Origin: Candidatus Poseidoniales archaeon
GTDB lineage: Archaea; Thermoplasmatota; Poseidoniia; Poseidoniales; Thalassarchaeaceae
DNA: 61,320 nucleotides
Reading direction: 5' to 3'
NCBI GenBank assembly: GCA_003602515.1
Contig: QQSB01000062.1
Coordinates: 1 to 61,320 of the forward strand
The notes under the pieces are model-generated. The model did no database searches. It saw only the letters and a program-made list of their open reading frames with translations, and was not told where the DNA came from. Positions 51,432-59,839 of this stretch are shown here, piece after piece (positions within the stretch are counted from its first letter, which is position 1; each line of letters begins with the position of its first letter). A program made the translations under genes and the position numbers.

Positions 51432-51901
51432 CAGATTCCCTCCTCGGCTAGTTCTACTCGCTTACCCATTCCGTCCCTAATCCTCCTAATGTGGCCTTCT
51501 GCCTCCATCCGTGACAGGAGCCTGCTTGCCTTGGAATCGGTGAATCCGGTCTCTCTGACTAGTTCGGCCTGCCACATCGAACCATTGCTTGACGATAGTA
51601 TGCCGACCACCTTTTGCTGGTCTGCCGAAAGCATCCTAGGTGTGCTCTGGGTATCCCTGCTTTCAGTGGCCGGTTGTCTGCGCGGGTCGTTCAGCCACAT
51701 CAGCGATACACCGATGATTACGCCGACACTGGTGAGGAAGAGCGAGTAAATCACGTAGGAAGCGAAGTATCCGGATGAGTTGGATTCGAAGGTGAACGGA
51801 ACCGCGATTAGAAGGATCAGCATGAACCCGCCTAGTGCAAGAGTGATCCTAGCCACTCTGTCCATCGCGGGTTCCTGGCCCTCCGCGGACGTCCCATCCA
51901 T
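51431..51901 (-). CDS. membrane-anchored winged-helix regulator
   Basis: A 156-residue protein with two N-terminal helices (about residues 18-37 and 46-66: LGGFMLILLIAVPF, VIYSLFLTSVGVIIGVSLMW), a flexible linker, and a C-terminal winged helix (residues about 90-155): LSADQQKVVGILSSS, MWQAELVRETGFTDSKASRLLSRMEAEGHIRR, and a wing ending MGKRVELAEEG. The fold is MarR/LrpA-like, and the domain should face the cytosol. A membrane-tethered transcription factor is therefore proposed. It is the first gene of a three-gene unit with the four-helix protein and the PPP phosphatase. Confidence 0.75.
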   Translation of the reverse strand: MDGTSAEGQEPAMDRVARITLALGGFMLILLIAVPFTFESNSSGYFASYVIYSLFLTSVGVIIGVSLMWLNDPRRQPATESRDTQSTPRMLSADQQKVVGILSSSNGSMWQAELVRETGFTDSKASRLLSRMEAEGHIRRIRDGMGKRVELAEEGI

Positions 51902-51982
51902 GTATTGTCCGCTACTGACGTAGATGTGAATGTTGGGCGGCTCGGTGTGTTAGGTCCACCAAGCCGCTGTTTTTTTCGGTGA

Positions 51983-53092
51983 TTACTCGGAATGACAGTA
52001 CTGCCTATCCTCGTACCATGTTCCGCCGCTAGCCTCGCACTCCTCTTGGTTATCGGGGGACTCCTCTTCGTCGCCCCTGTCTTCATCCGATGAGTCATCA
52101 TCTCTTTCTCGATCCTCATCCGGTTCGCTCCACTCGCAATAGAATACGCCTTCGCCACGGTCTGTGGCCTCTGTCCAGACGCCCATCCTAGACTCGCACA
52201 TCTCTTGGGTGATTTCCATTGGAGGGGGTGCGTCGTGCTTTTCACGATCCTCGCACCTGTCAACCATCTTGCAGAATGCGTTACCCATTCTTCCTCGGAA
52301 TCCCTTCCTCATGTCATGGTCTCTGTCGCATCTACTTTCGTCTGCGCAATCCCTGTGGTGCTCTGCTCGAGAGATCATGTGCCTTAGAGCAGCCCGTATT
52401 GTCTCTGAGTCGGCTGAGCAATCCTCGCTATCGATGCAGAAGACGATTGCCTCCTGTGCGGCAATGAGCTGAGTGGTCTTCTCCTCTGCGAACTCCATCC
52501 TCTCTGTCTCTTCCCAGTCCTTCCTCTCGTCCCAGTCCTTGTATTTCTCATCGCCACAGTCGTAGTGGTAGACTCCATTTTCTTCCCTTATGCAGATCTG
52601 CTCGTCATCGGTCTTGTCGGCCTTGACAGCATCGTCCACGGAGTCTGTTCCGTCTACCTTGGCCTGCATCCCGTCAACGGCCCATGTTAGCTTCTCGATC
52701 ATCTCGGATAGCGAGTCGGCGTCTGCCGTGCAGTCAGTGCTGTCTAGGCAGAACTGGAAGGCTGCGATTAGGTTGGAGTCGATGTCGATCCTCTGCTCAA
52801 GATGCTCGGTCCTGTCCTCCATCCTATCGTTCATCCGACTCTTCATTGCCTTCCTGATGTGCTTACCGAGCGGCTTGCCATCGGTTTCCTTGGCCTCCCA
52901 TGTGTCCTCTCCGGTCACATCGTCGACAGCTCCCTCGAAGGGGTCCACCTCAGCGTACACCGGTGCAGCGTAGTCCTCTAGGGTCGCTGCCACGGATGCC
53001 CCGGCTAGCAGTGACACCACTGCGAGTGCGACGATGCCCATCGTGACTTTCTGCCTATTCTGCTCTGTCCTCTTGCTCTTTCCTGGCTCCAT
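51983..53092 (-). CDS. exported acidic Cys-rich protein with two kinds of duplicated module
   Basis: A 369-residue protein with an N-terminal hydrophobic segment at about residues 16-36 (TMGIVALAVVSLLAGASVAA), so exported or anchored. The rest is strongly acidic. Two related modules with an F-C-(L/I)-D-S-x-D-C pattern occur: FQFCLDSTDCTADADSLSEM near residue 112 and VFCIDSEDCSADSETIRAAL near 222. The C terminus has two short repeats of the type C-E-x-x-x-G-x-W...Y-C (CESRMGVWTEAT and CEASGGTWYED), as if forming small disulfide loops. No enzyme motif. Calcium binding is possible. Upstream GGTGA precedes the ATG closely. Confidence 0.7.
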   Translation of the reverse strand: MEPGKSKRTEQNRQKVTMGIVALAVVSLLAGASVAATLEDYAAPVYAEVDPFEGAVDDVTGEDTWEAKETDGKPLGKHIRKAMKSRMNDRMEDRTEHLEQRIDIDSNLIAAFQFCLDSTDCTADADSLSEMIEKLTWAVDGMQAKVDGTDSVDDAVKADKTDDEQICIREENGVYHYDCGDEKYKDWDERKDWEETERMEFAEEKTTQLIAAQEAIVFCIDSEDCSADSETIRAALRHMISRAEHHRDCADESRCDRDHDMRKGFRGRMGNAFCKMVDRCEDREKHDAPPPMEITQEMCESRMGVWTEATDRGEGVFYCEWSEPDEDRERDDDSSDEDRGDEEESPDNQEECEASGGTWYEDRQYCHSE

Positions 53093-53199
53093 TTCCTGTT
53101 CACCTTAGAGTTCCAGTAGATGCAAAACCATATCATAATCTGGCCCAAATGCTCGGTATTCCGCGCAAAAAGTCACAAAAGGTGTCCAATGGGTTCTGA

Positions 53200-53670
53200 C
53201 TATTCCATCGTGTTAGTGGGTACTGGGCCATACGCGTTGTCGTGGGCCTGTCCGTCCTCGACCATCCAGACAATCCAAAGAATAAATCCGATGCATGGGA
53301 TAATCAAGATGAGGAGCATCCAGCCACTCTTCCCGGTGTCGTGCATTCTCCTGACCGAGACGGCGATGGTGGGGATAATCATTGCAACAATACCAACTAA
53401 GGCGATTAGGGAAGGCAAGAGTGCGAGTTCTCCGGCGTCAATTAGGATAATCCCGCCAATAATTGCAAAGATCTGTAAGACGGTTGCAATGACGAAATAT
53501 CCCAGGTATGACCACCAGTATTCTGATCTTGATGCCCTTCCAGAGAAGGTTGCGTACTTGTTCCTGAACACTGTCGTTAGTGCGTCCATGAAACCCATCA
53601 TCTGCTGTGGTCTTGGGCTGAATGCTGGTGCTCCGAATTGTTGTGCCTGTGGCTGTCCCTCTTGTTCCAT
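53200..53670 (-). CDS. DUF805 membrane protein
   Basis: A 156-residue protein of the DUF805 family. A Gln/Pro-rich cytosolic start is followed by FSGRASRSEYWWSYLGYFV (the family opening), three to four helices (VIATVLQIFAIIGGIILID, IALVGIVAMIIPTIAVSV, MLLILIIPCIGFILWIVWM) and the signature RRMHDTGKSGW between helices. The C-terminal NAYGP motif is also typical. Function is unknown in this family. It stands alone between the Cys-rich gene and the aminotransferase gene, 39 bases from the latter's stop. Confidence 0.85.
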   Translation of the reverse strand: MEQEGQPQAQQFGAPAFSPRPQQMMGFMDALTTVFRNKYATFSGRASRSEYWWSYLGYFVIATVLQIFAIIGGIILIDAGELALLPSLIALVGIVAMIIPTIAVSVRRMHDTGKSGWMLLILIIPCIGFILWIVWMVEDGQAHDNAYGPVPTNTME

Positions 53671-53709
53671 GACAAACCTTGAGTCACAGTATGCATAAGT
53701 GTTGTTACG

Positions 53710-54966
53710 TCAATTCTCTGAAAGACACAATTCAATCTTGGAGAGGGTCTCATCGACGTCCTCTTCGTTCAGAACCATCGGGGGCTTGATCTTGATTACG
53801 TTGTGGAATGGACCGTCCGTGCTCAGAAGAACGCCCTTCTCCCTCATTGAATCGACGATCGCTGATGCCTCCTTCCGTGCGGGTTCAAGAGTAGCTCGGT
53901 CTCTGACCATCTCGATCCCTAGAAAGAGGCCTCTTCCTCGTATGTCTCCAATCAGTTCGTGGGACTCCCCGAGGGACTCCAGTCCGAATCTGAATCGGTC
54001 CCCCAGCTCGCTCGCCCTCTCCATTAGCCGATCTCCCTCGATGACGTCCATGACGGCCATGCCAATCGCACATGAGACCGGGTTCCCTCCGAACGTGCTG
54101 AAGAACTCCATATCGCCGAACGAAGAGGCTATCTCGGGAGTGGTGAAGACCGCTGCCATCGGGTGACCATTACCGATTGGCTTCCCCATTACCACGATGT
54201 CGGGGGTGACGCCGCTCTCCTCGAAGGCCCACATGTGAGAGCCGACCCTCCCGAAACCGACTTGCACCTCGTCGGCAATCAGCAGCCCGCCAACTCCCCT
54301 GATGGAGGAGGCAGCTTCCCCGAGGTAACCGTCTGGGAGGGGGACCTGCCCTGCGCACGAAAGCATCGACTCGATCAAGAGTCCAGCTACCGGGCCGGCT
54401 TCTGAGATGCCCGCCCTGACTTCCTCGTTGAACTCCGAATCGGGTCTGCGGTAGGAGTCAGGGATGGGCAGGACATGGACCCATGGCTCTGGCTCGCCCT
54501 TTCCCCCGGGACCTCTGAACTTGTAGGGGCTCAAGTCGATCAGCATCCCGGTGTGCCCGTGGTATGCCCCCTCGATTACGGCCATGTCGTGGTTCCCAGT
54601 ATGGGCCCTCGCGAGGCGAACTGCAAGCTCGTTGGCCTCTGAGCCAGAGTTTACCATGAAGCCGATGCTGAGAGCGTCGGGGAGCGTGCTCGCGAGCCTC
54701 GAAAGGTACTCCGTCAGGCCAGGGTACACGTATCGGCTGTTCGTGTTCAGCACAGCCATCTGCCTCTGGCCGGCCTCGACCACGTGAGGATTGCAGTGAC
54801 CGACATGAGAGACGTTGTTCACCAGGTCGAGGTACCTGGTGCCATCCGAAGCGTGGAGGTACTGCATCTGACCCCTCACTATGTGCAGCGGCGTACCGTG
54901 TGCAATGGACAGTGCGTGGCTAATATGCCTGTTTCTTGCTTCCAGGAGTGCTTCTAGATTTTGCAT
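53710..54966 (-). CDS. class III PLP-dependent aminotransferase
   Basis: A 418-residue fold-type I aminotransferase of class III, the group that includes ornithine aminotransferase, AGXT2 and phospholyases of the ethanolamine phosphate type. Seen are SGSEANELAVRLARAHTG (cofactor phosphate), EGAYHGHTG, the Asp-x-x-Gln pair in IADEVQVGFGR, the PLP Lys in VVMGKPIGNGHPM near residue 261, and FSTFGGNPVSCA. The HNGTPLHIVRG-like start and the Y-R-R-P-D segment resemble AGXT2/phospholyase members more than ornithine aminotransferase, but the substrate cannot be fixed. It is divergent from the DDAH gene, which points to an arginine-derived amine donor. Confidence 0.85.
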   Translation of the reverse strand: MQNLEALLEARNRHISHALSIAHGTPLHIVRGQMQYLHASDGTRYLDLVNNVSHVGHCNPHVVEAGQRQMAVLNTNSRYVYPGLTEYLSRLASTLPDALSIGFMVNSGSEANELAVRLARAHTGNHDMAVIEGAYHGHTGMLIDLSPYKFRGPGGKGEPEPWVHVLPIPDSYRRPDSEFNEEVRAGISEAGPVAGLLIESMLSCAGQVPLPDGYLGEAASSIRGVGGLLIADEVQVGFGRVGSHMWAFEESGVTPDIVVMGKPIGNGHPMAAVFTTPEIASSFGDMEFFSTFGGNPVSCAIGMAVMDVIEGDRLMERASELGDRFRFGLESLGESHELIGDIRGRGLFLGIEMVRDRATLEPARKEASAIVDSMREKGVLLSTDGPFHNVIKIKPPMVLNEEDVDETLSKIELCLSEN

Positions 54967-54998
54967 CGAACGCTCCCTTGCGATTTTCTACAAGCATG

Positions 54999-55020
54999 GA
55001 CCGTCCATAATGGATGGGTC
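54999..55020. promoter_or_regulatory. imperfect dyad between the aminotransferase and DDAH genes
   Basis: GACC (54999-55002) matches GGTC (55017-55020) as inverted arms, and the inner arms TCCAT (55004-55008) and ATGGA (55010-55014) flank a single A. One and two unpaired bases separate inner and outer arms. It lies 33 bases from the aminotransferase ATG and 67 bases from the DDAH ATG, so one bound regulator could control both. Confidence 0.4.
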
Positions 55021-55086
55021 AGTGATTACCGGATTCAGGAAAACTGCTTCCGGTCTCCTAATCGTTATGAACGGATATGCCGGGGG

Positions 55087-55884
55087 ATGTTCGTGCCGGG
55101 AACCTTCGATCGAGCAAGAGGGCGGGCTCTGACCCGCGAGGTGCCTCCTAATTACGCAGATGCGGTTTCCAACTACTTCACCACTAGAGAGCCTAATTAC
55201 GAGGCCGCCAAGGGAGCCCAAGAGGCGTATTTCGCAGCCCTCAGGGCCCATGGATCAGAGGTCGTCGTCCTACCTCCTCTGGAAGGTTTCCCAGACTGCA
55301 GCTTCACAGAAGACACGGCTGTGATTCTCGATGACTGTGCGGTGATCCCCAATCTCGGTCATCCCAGCAGAGATGGCGAGCAAGACTCCATCGCCGAGTT
55401 CCTCGCAGATGATTTCGAGATTCACAGGATGCCTGCCGGCGCGACTCTGGATGGTGGTGATGTCGTCTTCTACGATGACCGGTTCCTAGTAGGTGTCTCG
55501 ACCAGGACGAACCGGAAGGGGGCCGATTTCCTGTCTGAGCACGCTAGGAAAGTTGGCATGGACGTACAGCTATTCGACGTACCGGAGAGCACGCTTCACC
55601 TGACCACAGTTTGCTCTAGCCCGAGGACTGGGACGATGGTGGCAGCAGAGGGGCATCTGACAGAAAAAGAGTTGGCGTTCGCGGAGGAGGTGATTTGGCT
55701 CCCCAAGGAAGAGAGCTATGCAGCAAACACCATTGCATACGGAGACCGTATCATCATGGCTGATGGTTACAAGAAGTCAAGACAGCTGATGATGGATGCT
55801 GGCTTCTCGATAACGAATATCGACATGACCGAGTTCAGGGAGGTCGATGCGAGTCTGACCTGCCTCTCGGTATTCATAGGTTAA
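55087..55884 (+). CDS. dimethylargininase-like guanidino hydrolase (DDAH family)
   Basis: Member of the pentein amidinotransferase/hydrolase fold; DDAH converts N(G),N(G)-dimethyl-arginine to citrulline and dimethylamine. The order of motifs fits: FDRARGRALTREVP, EDTAVI, the TLDGGDVVFYDD segment, VSTRTNRKG, His171 in STLHLTTV, YAANTI and the nucleophile Cys259 in SLTCLSVF near the end, matching the His162/Cys249 pair of the Pseudomonas enzyme in place. The frame opens at 54961, but the extra 42 residues are unlike the family, so the ATG at 55087 after CCGGGGG is chosen. Divergent from a class III aminotransferase. A related hydrolase substrate such as arginine is possible. Confidence 0.85.
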   Translation: MFVPGTFDRARGRALTREVPPNYADAVSNYFTTREPNYEAAKGAQEAYFAALRAHGSEVVVLPPLEGFPDCSFTEDTAVILDDCAVIPNLGHPSRDGEQDSIAEFLADDFEIHRMPAGATLDGGDVVFYDDRFLVGVSTRTNRKGADFLSEHARKVGMDVQLFDVPESTLHLTTVCSSPRTGTMVAAEGHLTEKELAFAEEVIWLPKEESYAANTIAYGDRIIMADGYKKSRQLMMDAGFSITNIDMTEFREVDASLTCLSVFIG

Positions 55885-55912
55885 TTTGAAACCCGGGGCG
55901 ATATGCAAAGCC

Positions 55913-56665
55913 ATGCACACACTTGCGAAGGTAATGCTTGCCCTCGGTGGAGTCGTTTTCTTGCTGGGGGTCGTCATGGTTTTTATTGCGGGCACAGCAA
56001 TAGATGCCGCAGGGTCAGAATGGGCCGCAGAGAATTCGCAGGGAACCTCTTTAGTAATTAATGACGATGACAGCAAGGGAGACCTCGGATTCTCGTTCTG
56101 GGTGAAGGGAGACTACAGGGATGCCGATGGAGATGGGTCCTGGGACCACTGCGATGGTATCGAGATTACAATCACTGAGAAGCCAGATACCAGTTCGTGG
56201 GATGAGGGACTAGATGGCGATTTCTACTTCCAAGCTAGTACCGATGGCAGTGCGACATGCAATGTTGAAGATGGCGCCGAGGACGGGAGAGCTGGTTTCG
56301 CCAAAGTTGGCCGGGCCTGCTTGGCATGTTACAGAGGAGAAATGGAGTTCGAGTCCAACCAACCGGTGTGGGTGACAGATGACGACAATGTCCTTGAGGA
56401 CGTGTTTGGCGGCATCTTCGCAGGCTTAGGAGGAGGATCTTGTTTATGCTGTGGAGGCTTTACCCTGTTTCTCGGTTTGATACTCGCCCTGACCATGAAA
56501 GAAGAGGTGCCCACTACTTACCAGGTCGATGCTGAAGGGCGTGTGATACAGATCCAAGGCGGCCATGCGACCCCCAGTCCTGATTCCATCGCAGCTGGAA
56601 GCGAGGGCTCTGAGGAGGAGTCTTCGACAGTAACTGAAGAGTGGTACAAGCAGACCGAGAAATGA
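55913..56665 (+). CDS. membrane protein, two helices flanking an exported domain
   Basis: About 250 residues from the ATG at 55913 (MHTLAKVMLALGG); the frame extends to a TTG at 55886. A helix at about residues 5-30 (VVFLLGVVMVFIAG) precedes an acidic domain of about 130 residues with four Cys (DHCDG, ATCNV, ACLACYRG), then a helix beginning SCLCCGGFTLFLGLIL and an acidic Ser-rich cytosolic tail. The Cys are suited to disulfides outside the cell. The layout is the same as the protein at 26064, with a Cys pair at the start of the second helix. Function unknown. Confidence 0.65.
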   Translation: MHTLAKVMLALGGVVFLLGVVMVFIAGTAIDAAGSEWAAENSQGTSLVINDDDSKGDLGFSFWVKGDYRDADGDGSWDHCDGIEITITEKPDTSSWDEGLDGDFYFQASTDGSATCNVEDGAEDGRAGFAKVGRACLACYRGEMEFESNQPVWVTDDDNVLEDVFGGIFAGLGGGSCLCCGGFTLFLGLILALTMKEEVPTTYQVDAEGRVIQIQGGHATPSPDSIAAGSEGSEEESSTVTEEWYKQTEK

Positions 56666-56709
56666 GTCGGTTCGTATCTGTTTCTGACACCCCTCACCGA
56701 ATCCATTAA

Positions 56710-56730
56710 CAATGACTCTCAGAGTCATTG
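56710..56730. promoter_or_regulatory. perfect 10-bp inverted repeat before the terminal surface-protein operon
   Basis: CAATGACTCT (56710-56719) and AGAGTCATTG (56721-56730) are exact inverted arms around one C, five bases before the ATG at 56735. A CATTAACA stretch at 56704-56711 could serve as the TATA element, placing the start site within or right after the dyad. An operator for a repressor is the simplest reading; a hairpin ending the upstream transcript is the alternative. Confidence 0.55.
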
Positions 56731-56734
56731 CGCT

Positions 56735-59700
56735 ATGGCTGAGCGGCACGCTAAGACTCACTCACGGTACGAGTGGCCGGTCTCGGCGATTATCCTATCC
56801 GTCCTGTTCATGGTTCAGGCATTCGCGCCGGTAGCGGTTTCCGATGCCGGGTTCGATGAAATGACGATCTGCCAAGACTCCCCCTCGACCCTCGGTGGCA
56901 TTTGTGACGATAGGACCGATGGCAATGACGGAACGACTGACGTCACCGACTGGGTCGAAGGCATGTTCCACTTCAACATGACAAGTCCCACTGAGATACA
57001 ATTCCAAGCATCATGGGCAATCAGGGAGTGGGACAAGTCAGGAATGGGCCTTTTCAACTCGGCCTCCATGGCCAATGCCCTTCAGTCTGACAACATAATG
57101 GCGAACGATGGTCTGCCAGCGGATGTCCTGAGATCAGCCTTCGACGAAAACACCGACCCTAGTGACGTGAGTTCCCCTACCATTCAGGAGTCGCTGCTAT
57201 CAGAGATAGACGGTTCGATCTCAAGTTTCTTGTCGAACTGGGGCGGTTCTTCGACCCCTGATACCACTTGGTCGGACAGGATCTTCATCCCCGATGACTC
57301 GGGGTCGATATCTGGAGTGGACTGTGAGCTAGACCCCTTGCTTGATAGCGATGGGAACGCATTCGAACCGCCGATTTGTATCTCGACCAACGTTAACATC
57401 ACGCTCCCGATTTCCAGCACCTACGGACTCAACGGAGTGAGTGCATCGAATCTTGATACAGCGCTGGAGGGCCTGCTGGTGATGGGTTCTCAGATCACAA
57501 CTAATTTCGATGTGAGGGTTAATCCGGGTCACAAGGGGACTTATTCAATCCAACCGCCGTCTTACGCCACGGTCGTTGATGCCGGTGGTTGGGTCGGAGA
57601 GGAGATTGATGAGGTCGCAGATGATGGTTCGACCTACAAATCCGGATTTTGGAGCGTGGATAATCGCGTAAATCCCAGTGGGGTTCTACAAGCCGATTTG
57701 GATATGAAGATGGGATACAGGGATACCGATGGAACGGATGTCGTGGAGGTAAGCCCATTGGACAAGAGCCTGGATCTCAGAGTCTCGGTGGATCTTTCTG
57801 ATGAGAGTAACTCGTTCATCGAGGTCGTCGCAGGAATTTACCAAATCCAGTCCAGCTCCCTGAATAGTTGGGGCGTTCCCCCGCTGATGCCAGCCAATAA
57901 GGCCACCATCCCCGTAATCACTTCAGATGGAATCCGCATGGCATATCACACGGGTCTGATGGATCTGGAGGACTTGTCAAGCAATATTCCGGTCTCGGGT
58001 ATCGGGCAGGCCCTTGCTAGCTCCAAAGAGGGTTTGAACGTAGCAATGGGAGACTTCACCTGGACTTCGGTGACTCAGGCTCCGTTAGATCCTGGTGGGC
58101 TAAACCACACCCATGGATTCGGTTGCTCTAGAGGAGTGTATTACTGCATGGAAGGAGCTGTGGCCATGGATGATAGTTACCCAGTATACATGCGCTCAGT
58201 CAGCCACACCTTCCCCCTAAGCCTCGCAGATCTCCTTGGTGGCAATCTAGGAGACTCAGGCTTCATGAACTCAGTTTCTGGGGATGACCTTGGTAAGCTT
58301 CTGAACTCCGGTTTGCAGTTCTCAACTGTGCTTAGTGACGATGCGATGGAGTCTTTCGTCGGGGACCTCCTCCCCAATGGCGTAAGTGCGGACCTGACGA
58401 TGACGATTGTACTCCCCACATGGGCTACTACGATGTCGGGAGGGGATTCCATCGTCCTGACATACAGGTCGTCTGGGAACCATGACGGGAGCATAGGAAT
58501 AACAGGATCCGAGTCCTTCTCATGGGATCATGCAATTTGCAAAAATACGGCGAACGAGTTTTGCTTTGACAACACTCCTGACGTGGTTTGCCCTTCGACT
58601 TCGAAAAGTTGCGGCTATGTCGAAGTAGATCTGGACCTAGCAGATGTGTCCTTCGCAAGTCTCCCGGTTACCAAAGGCGTGTCAGTGGAGTTCGCTCTAT
58701 CCGTTGATCTCACCATCCACAGAATCGCTGTTCCGGACTCCCTATTCGATTCTCTGAACTCAGGATCTACCAACTTGAATCTTGATGTGCTGCCATCCGA
58801 TCTCTTGCGGGCCTTGCTCGAAATCGGGTCAAGGGGCGATCCTCTAGAACTGGAGTTCGCCCTTTGCGACAACGGGAAGAGTTACTGCGAGCAAAGGATG
58901 CCCTTTTCTTCTCACAACTCCACAGGTCTCCCGGCCTATGCAAATAGTCTTGAGAGGGATATCGAGTATCTGATCAGGGATGCTTCGAAGGAGTTGATGG
59001 ATGAAGAGGGCAACGGAGTCGGGAATGTGGATATGTCTGGTCTTTCGGTCGATATCCAATTCCCTTACAGTATGCTCACTGACAGTGATGATTCTATCGA
59101 TGATGAGAGGGGAATCGTTCTCAGTGTGGATATCCCGAGTGTCAGGATTACAGCTGGGATGGCCAACTCCTGGTTGGAGATGATCGACATCCTAAGGGGT
59201 GGTGAAGGTGATTTGGAGCTCGCAATCGAGGCAACGGAACCCGGGAGTGCCCTTGTTGCTCCCTTCCTCTCTCCCATGGTTTCAGCAATGAGTGGCCTTA
59301 CTGATGCCCTATCCAACAGCATGGTGAGTGCAGAGGGGGTCAGGACCCCGGATGCTATCTCTATCGATGCCCCGACATCTAAGCTATCGAATATAGGATC
59401 CAGCGAGTTGGGACTCAGTTTGTACGGGTTTGTCACAGTGACGATGCCACTTGGCGTAATGTTGGAGGATCTGTCGTCCAGCAAGGGTAGGTTGACTTCA
59501 GACATCGACAATGTTTCGAAGCGGCAGGTCATCACCTACGAAATAGCACCGGGCATAAATGATGACCGCATGGAGTTCACCGCCCTCCTTTCACCGATGT
59601 GGATAATTTCGCAGATTCAGTTTTACCTGATTGGGCTGCTTCTTCTCTCACTCTGGAGAGTCAGGAGGAGGATGACGCGAAGGAAGCGGAAGAGGAGAGC

Positions 59701-59830
59701 CGCGGCACTCGAGGCACTCGAGGAGTCAGTCGCATCTCCGATGGGTTATGTGCCCCCTCAACCGACCGTTGAGGTTTTGCAAGTGACTGACAACGGCATC
59801 GTGATCAAGAGAAGGCTGGTAGCCACTTAG
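56735..59830 (+). CDS. large membrane-anchored surface protein of unknown function
   Basis: A 1031-residue exported protein. The signal segment is at about residues 15-35 (VSAIILSVLFMVQAFAPVAVS). About 930 beta-rich residues follow with many Ser, Asp and Thr and several Cys pairs (CKNTANEFC, CPSTSKSCGY, CDNGKSYCEQ), then a helix near residue 960 (MWIISQIQFYLIGLLLLSLW), a basic cytosolic stop (RVRRRMTRRKRKRR) and a 50-residue tail. No known domain was recognised, and no Asp-rich repeat field of the first giant protein's type. It is followed after nine bases by the M28 peptidase lipoprotein gene and is led by a perfect inverted repeat. Confidence 0.75.
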   Translation: MAERHAKTHSRYEWPVSAIILSVLFMVQAFAPVAVSDAGFDEMTICQDSPSTLGGICDDRTDGNDGTTDVTDWVEGMFHFNMTSPTEIQFQASWAIREWDKSGMGLFNSASMANALQSDNIMANDGLPADVLRSAFDENTDPSDVSSPTIQESLLSEIDGSISSFLSNWGGSSTPDTTWSDRIFIPDDSGSISGVDCELDPLLDSDGNAFEPPICISTNVNITLPISSTYGLNGVSASNLDTALEGLLVMGSQITTNFDVRVNPGHKGTYSIQPPSYATVVDAGGWVGEEIDEVADDGSTYKSGFWSVDNRVNPSGVLQADLDMKMGYRDTDGTDVVEVSPLDKSLDLRVSVDLSDESNSFIEVVAGIYQIQSSSLNSWGVPPLMPANKATIPVITSDGIRMAYHTGLMDLEDLSSNIPVSGIGQALASSKEGLNVAMGDFTWTSVTQAPLDPGGLNHTHGFGCSRGVYYCMEGAVAMDDSYPVYMRSVSHTFPLSLADLLGGNLGDSGFMNSVSGDDLGKLLNSGLQFSTVLSDDAMESFVGDLLPNGVSADLTMTIVLPTWATTMSGGDSIVLTYRSSGNHDGSIGITGSESFSWDHAICKNTANEFCFDNTPDVVCPSTSKSCGYVEVDLDLADVSFASLPVTKGVSVEFALSVDLTIHRIAVPDSLFDSLNSGSTNLNLDVLPSDLLRALLEIGSRGDPLELEFALCDNGKSYCEQRMPFSSHNSTGLPAYANSLERDIEYLIRDASKELMDEEGNGVGNVDMSGLSVDIQFPYSMLTDSDDSIDDERGIVLSVDIPSVRITAGMANSWLEMIDILRGGEGDLELAIEATEPGSALVAPFLSPMVSAMSGLTDALSNSMVSAEGVRTPDAISIDAPTSKLSNIGSSELGLSLYGFVTVTMPLGVMLEDLSSSKGRLTSDIDNVSKRQVITYEIAPGINDDRMEFTALLSPMWIISQIQFYLIGLLLLSLWRVRRRMTRRKRKRRAAALEALEESVASPMGYVPPQPTVEVLQVTDNGIVIKRRLVAT

Positions 59831-59839
59831 TGAGGTCGC

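Noticed and set aside
54961-55086. N-terminal extension of the DDAH-like protein
   Set aside because: It overlaps the divergent aminotransferase start and the dyad, and has no family similarity; the ATG at 55087 fits the family.
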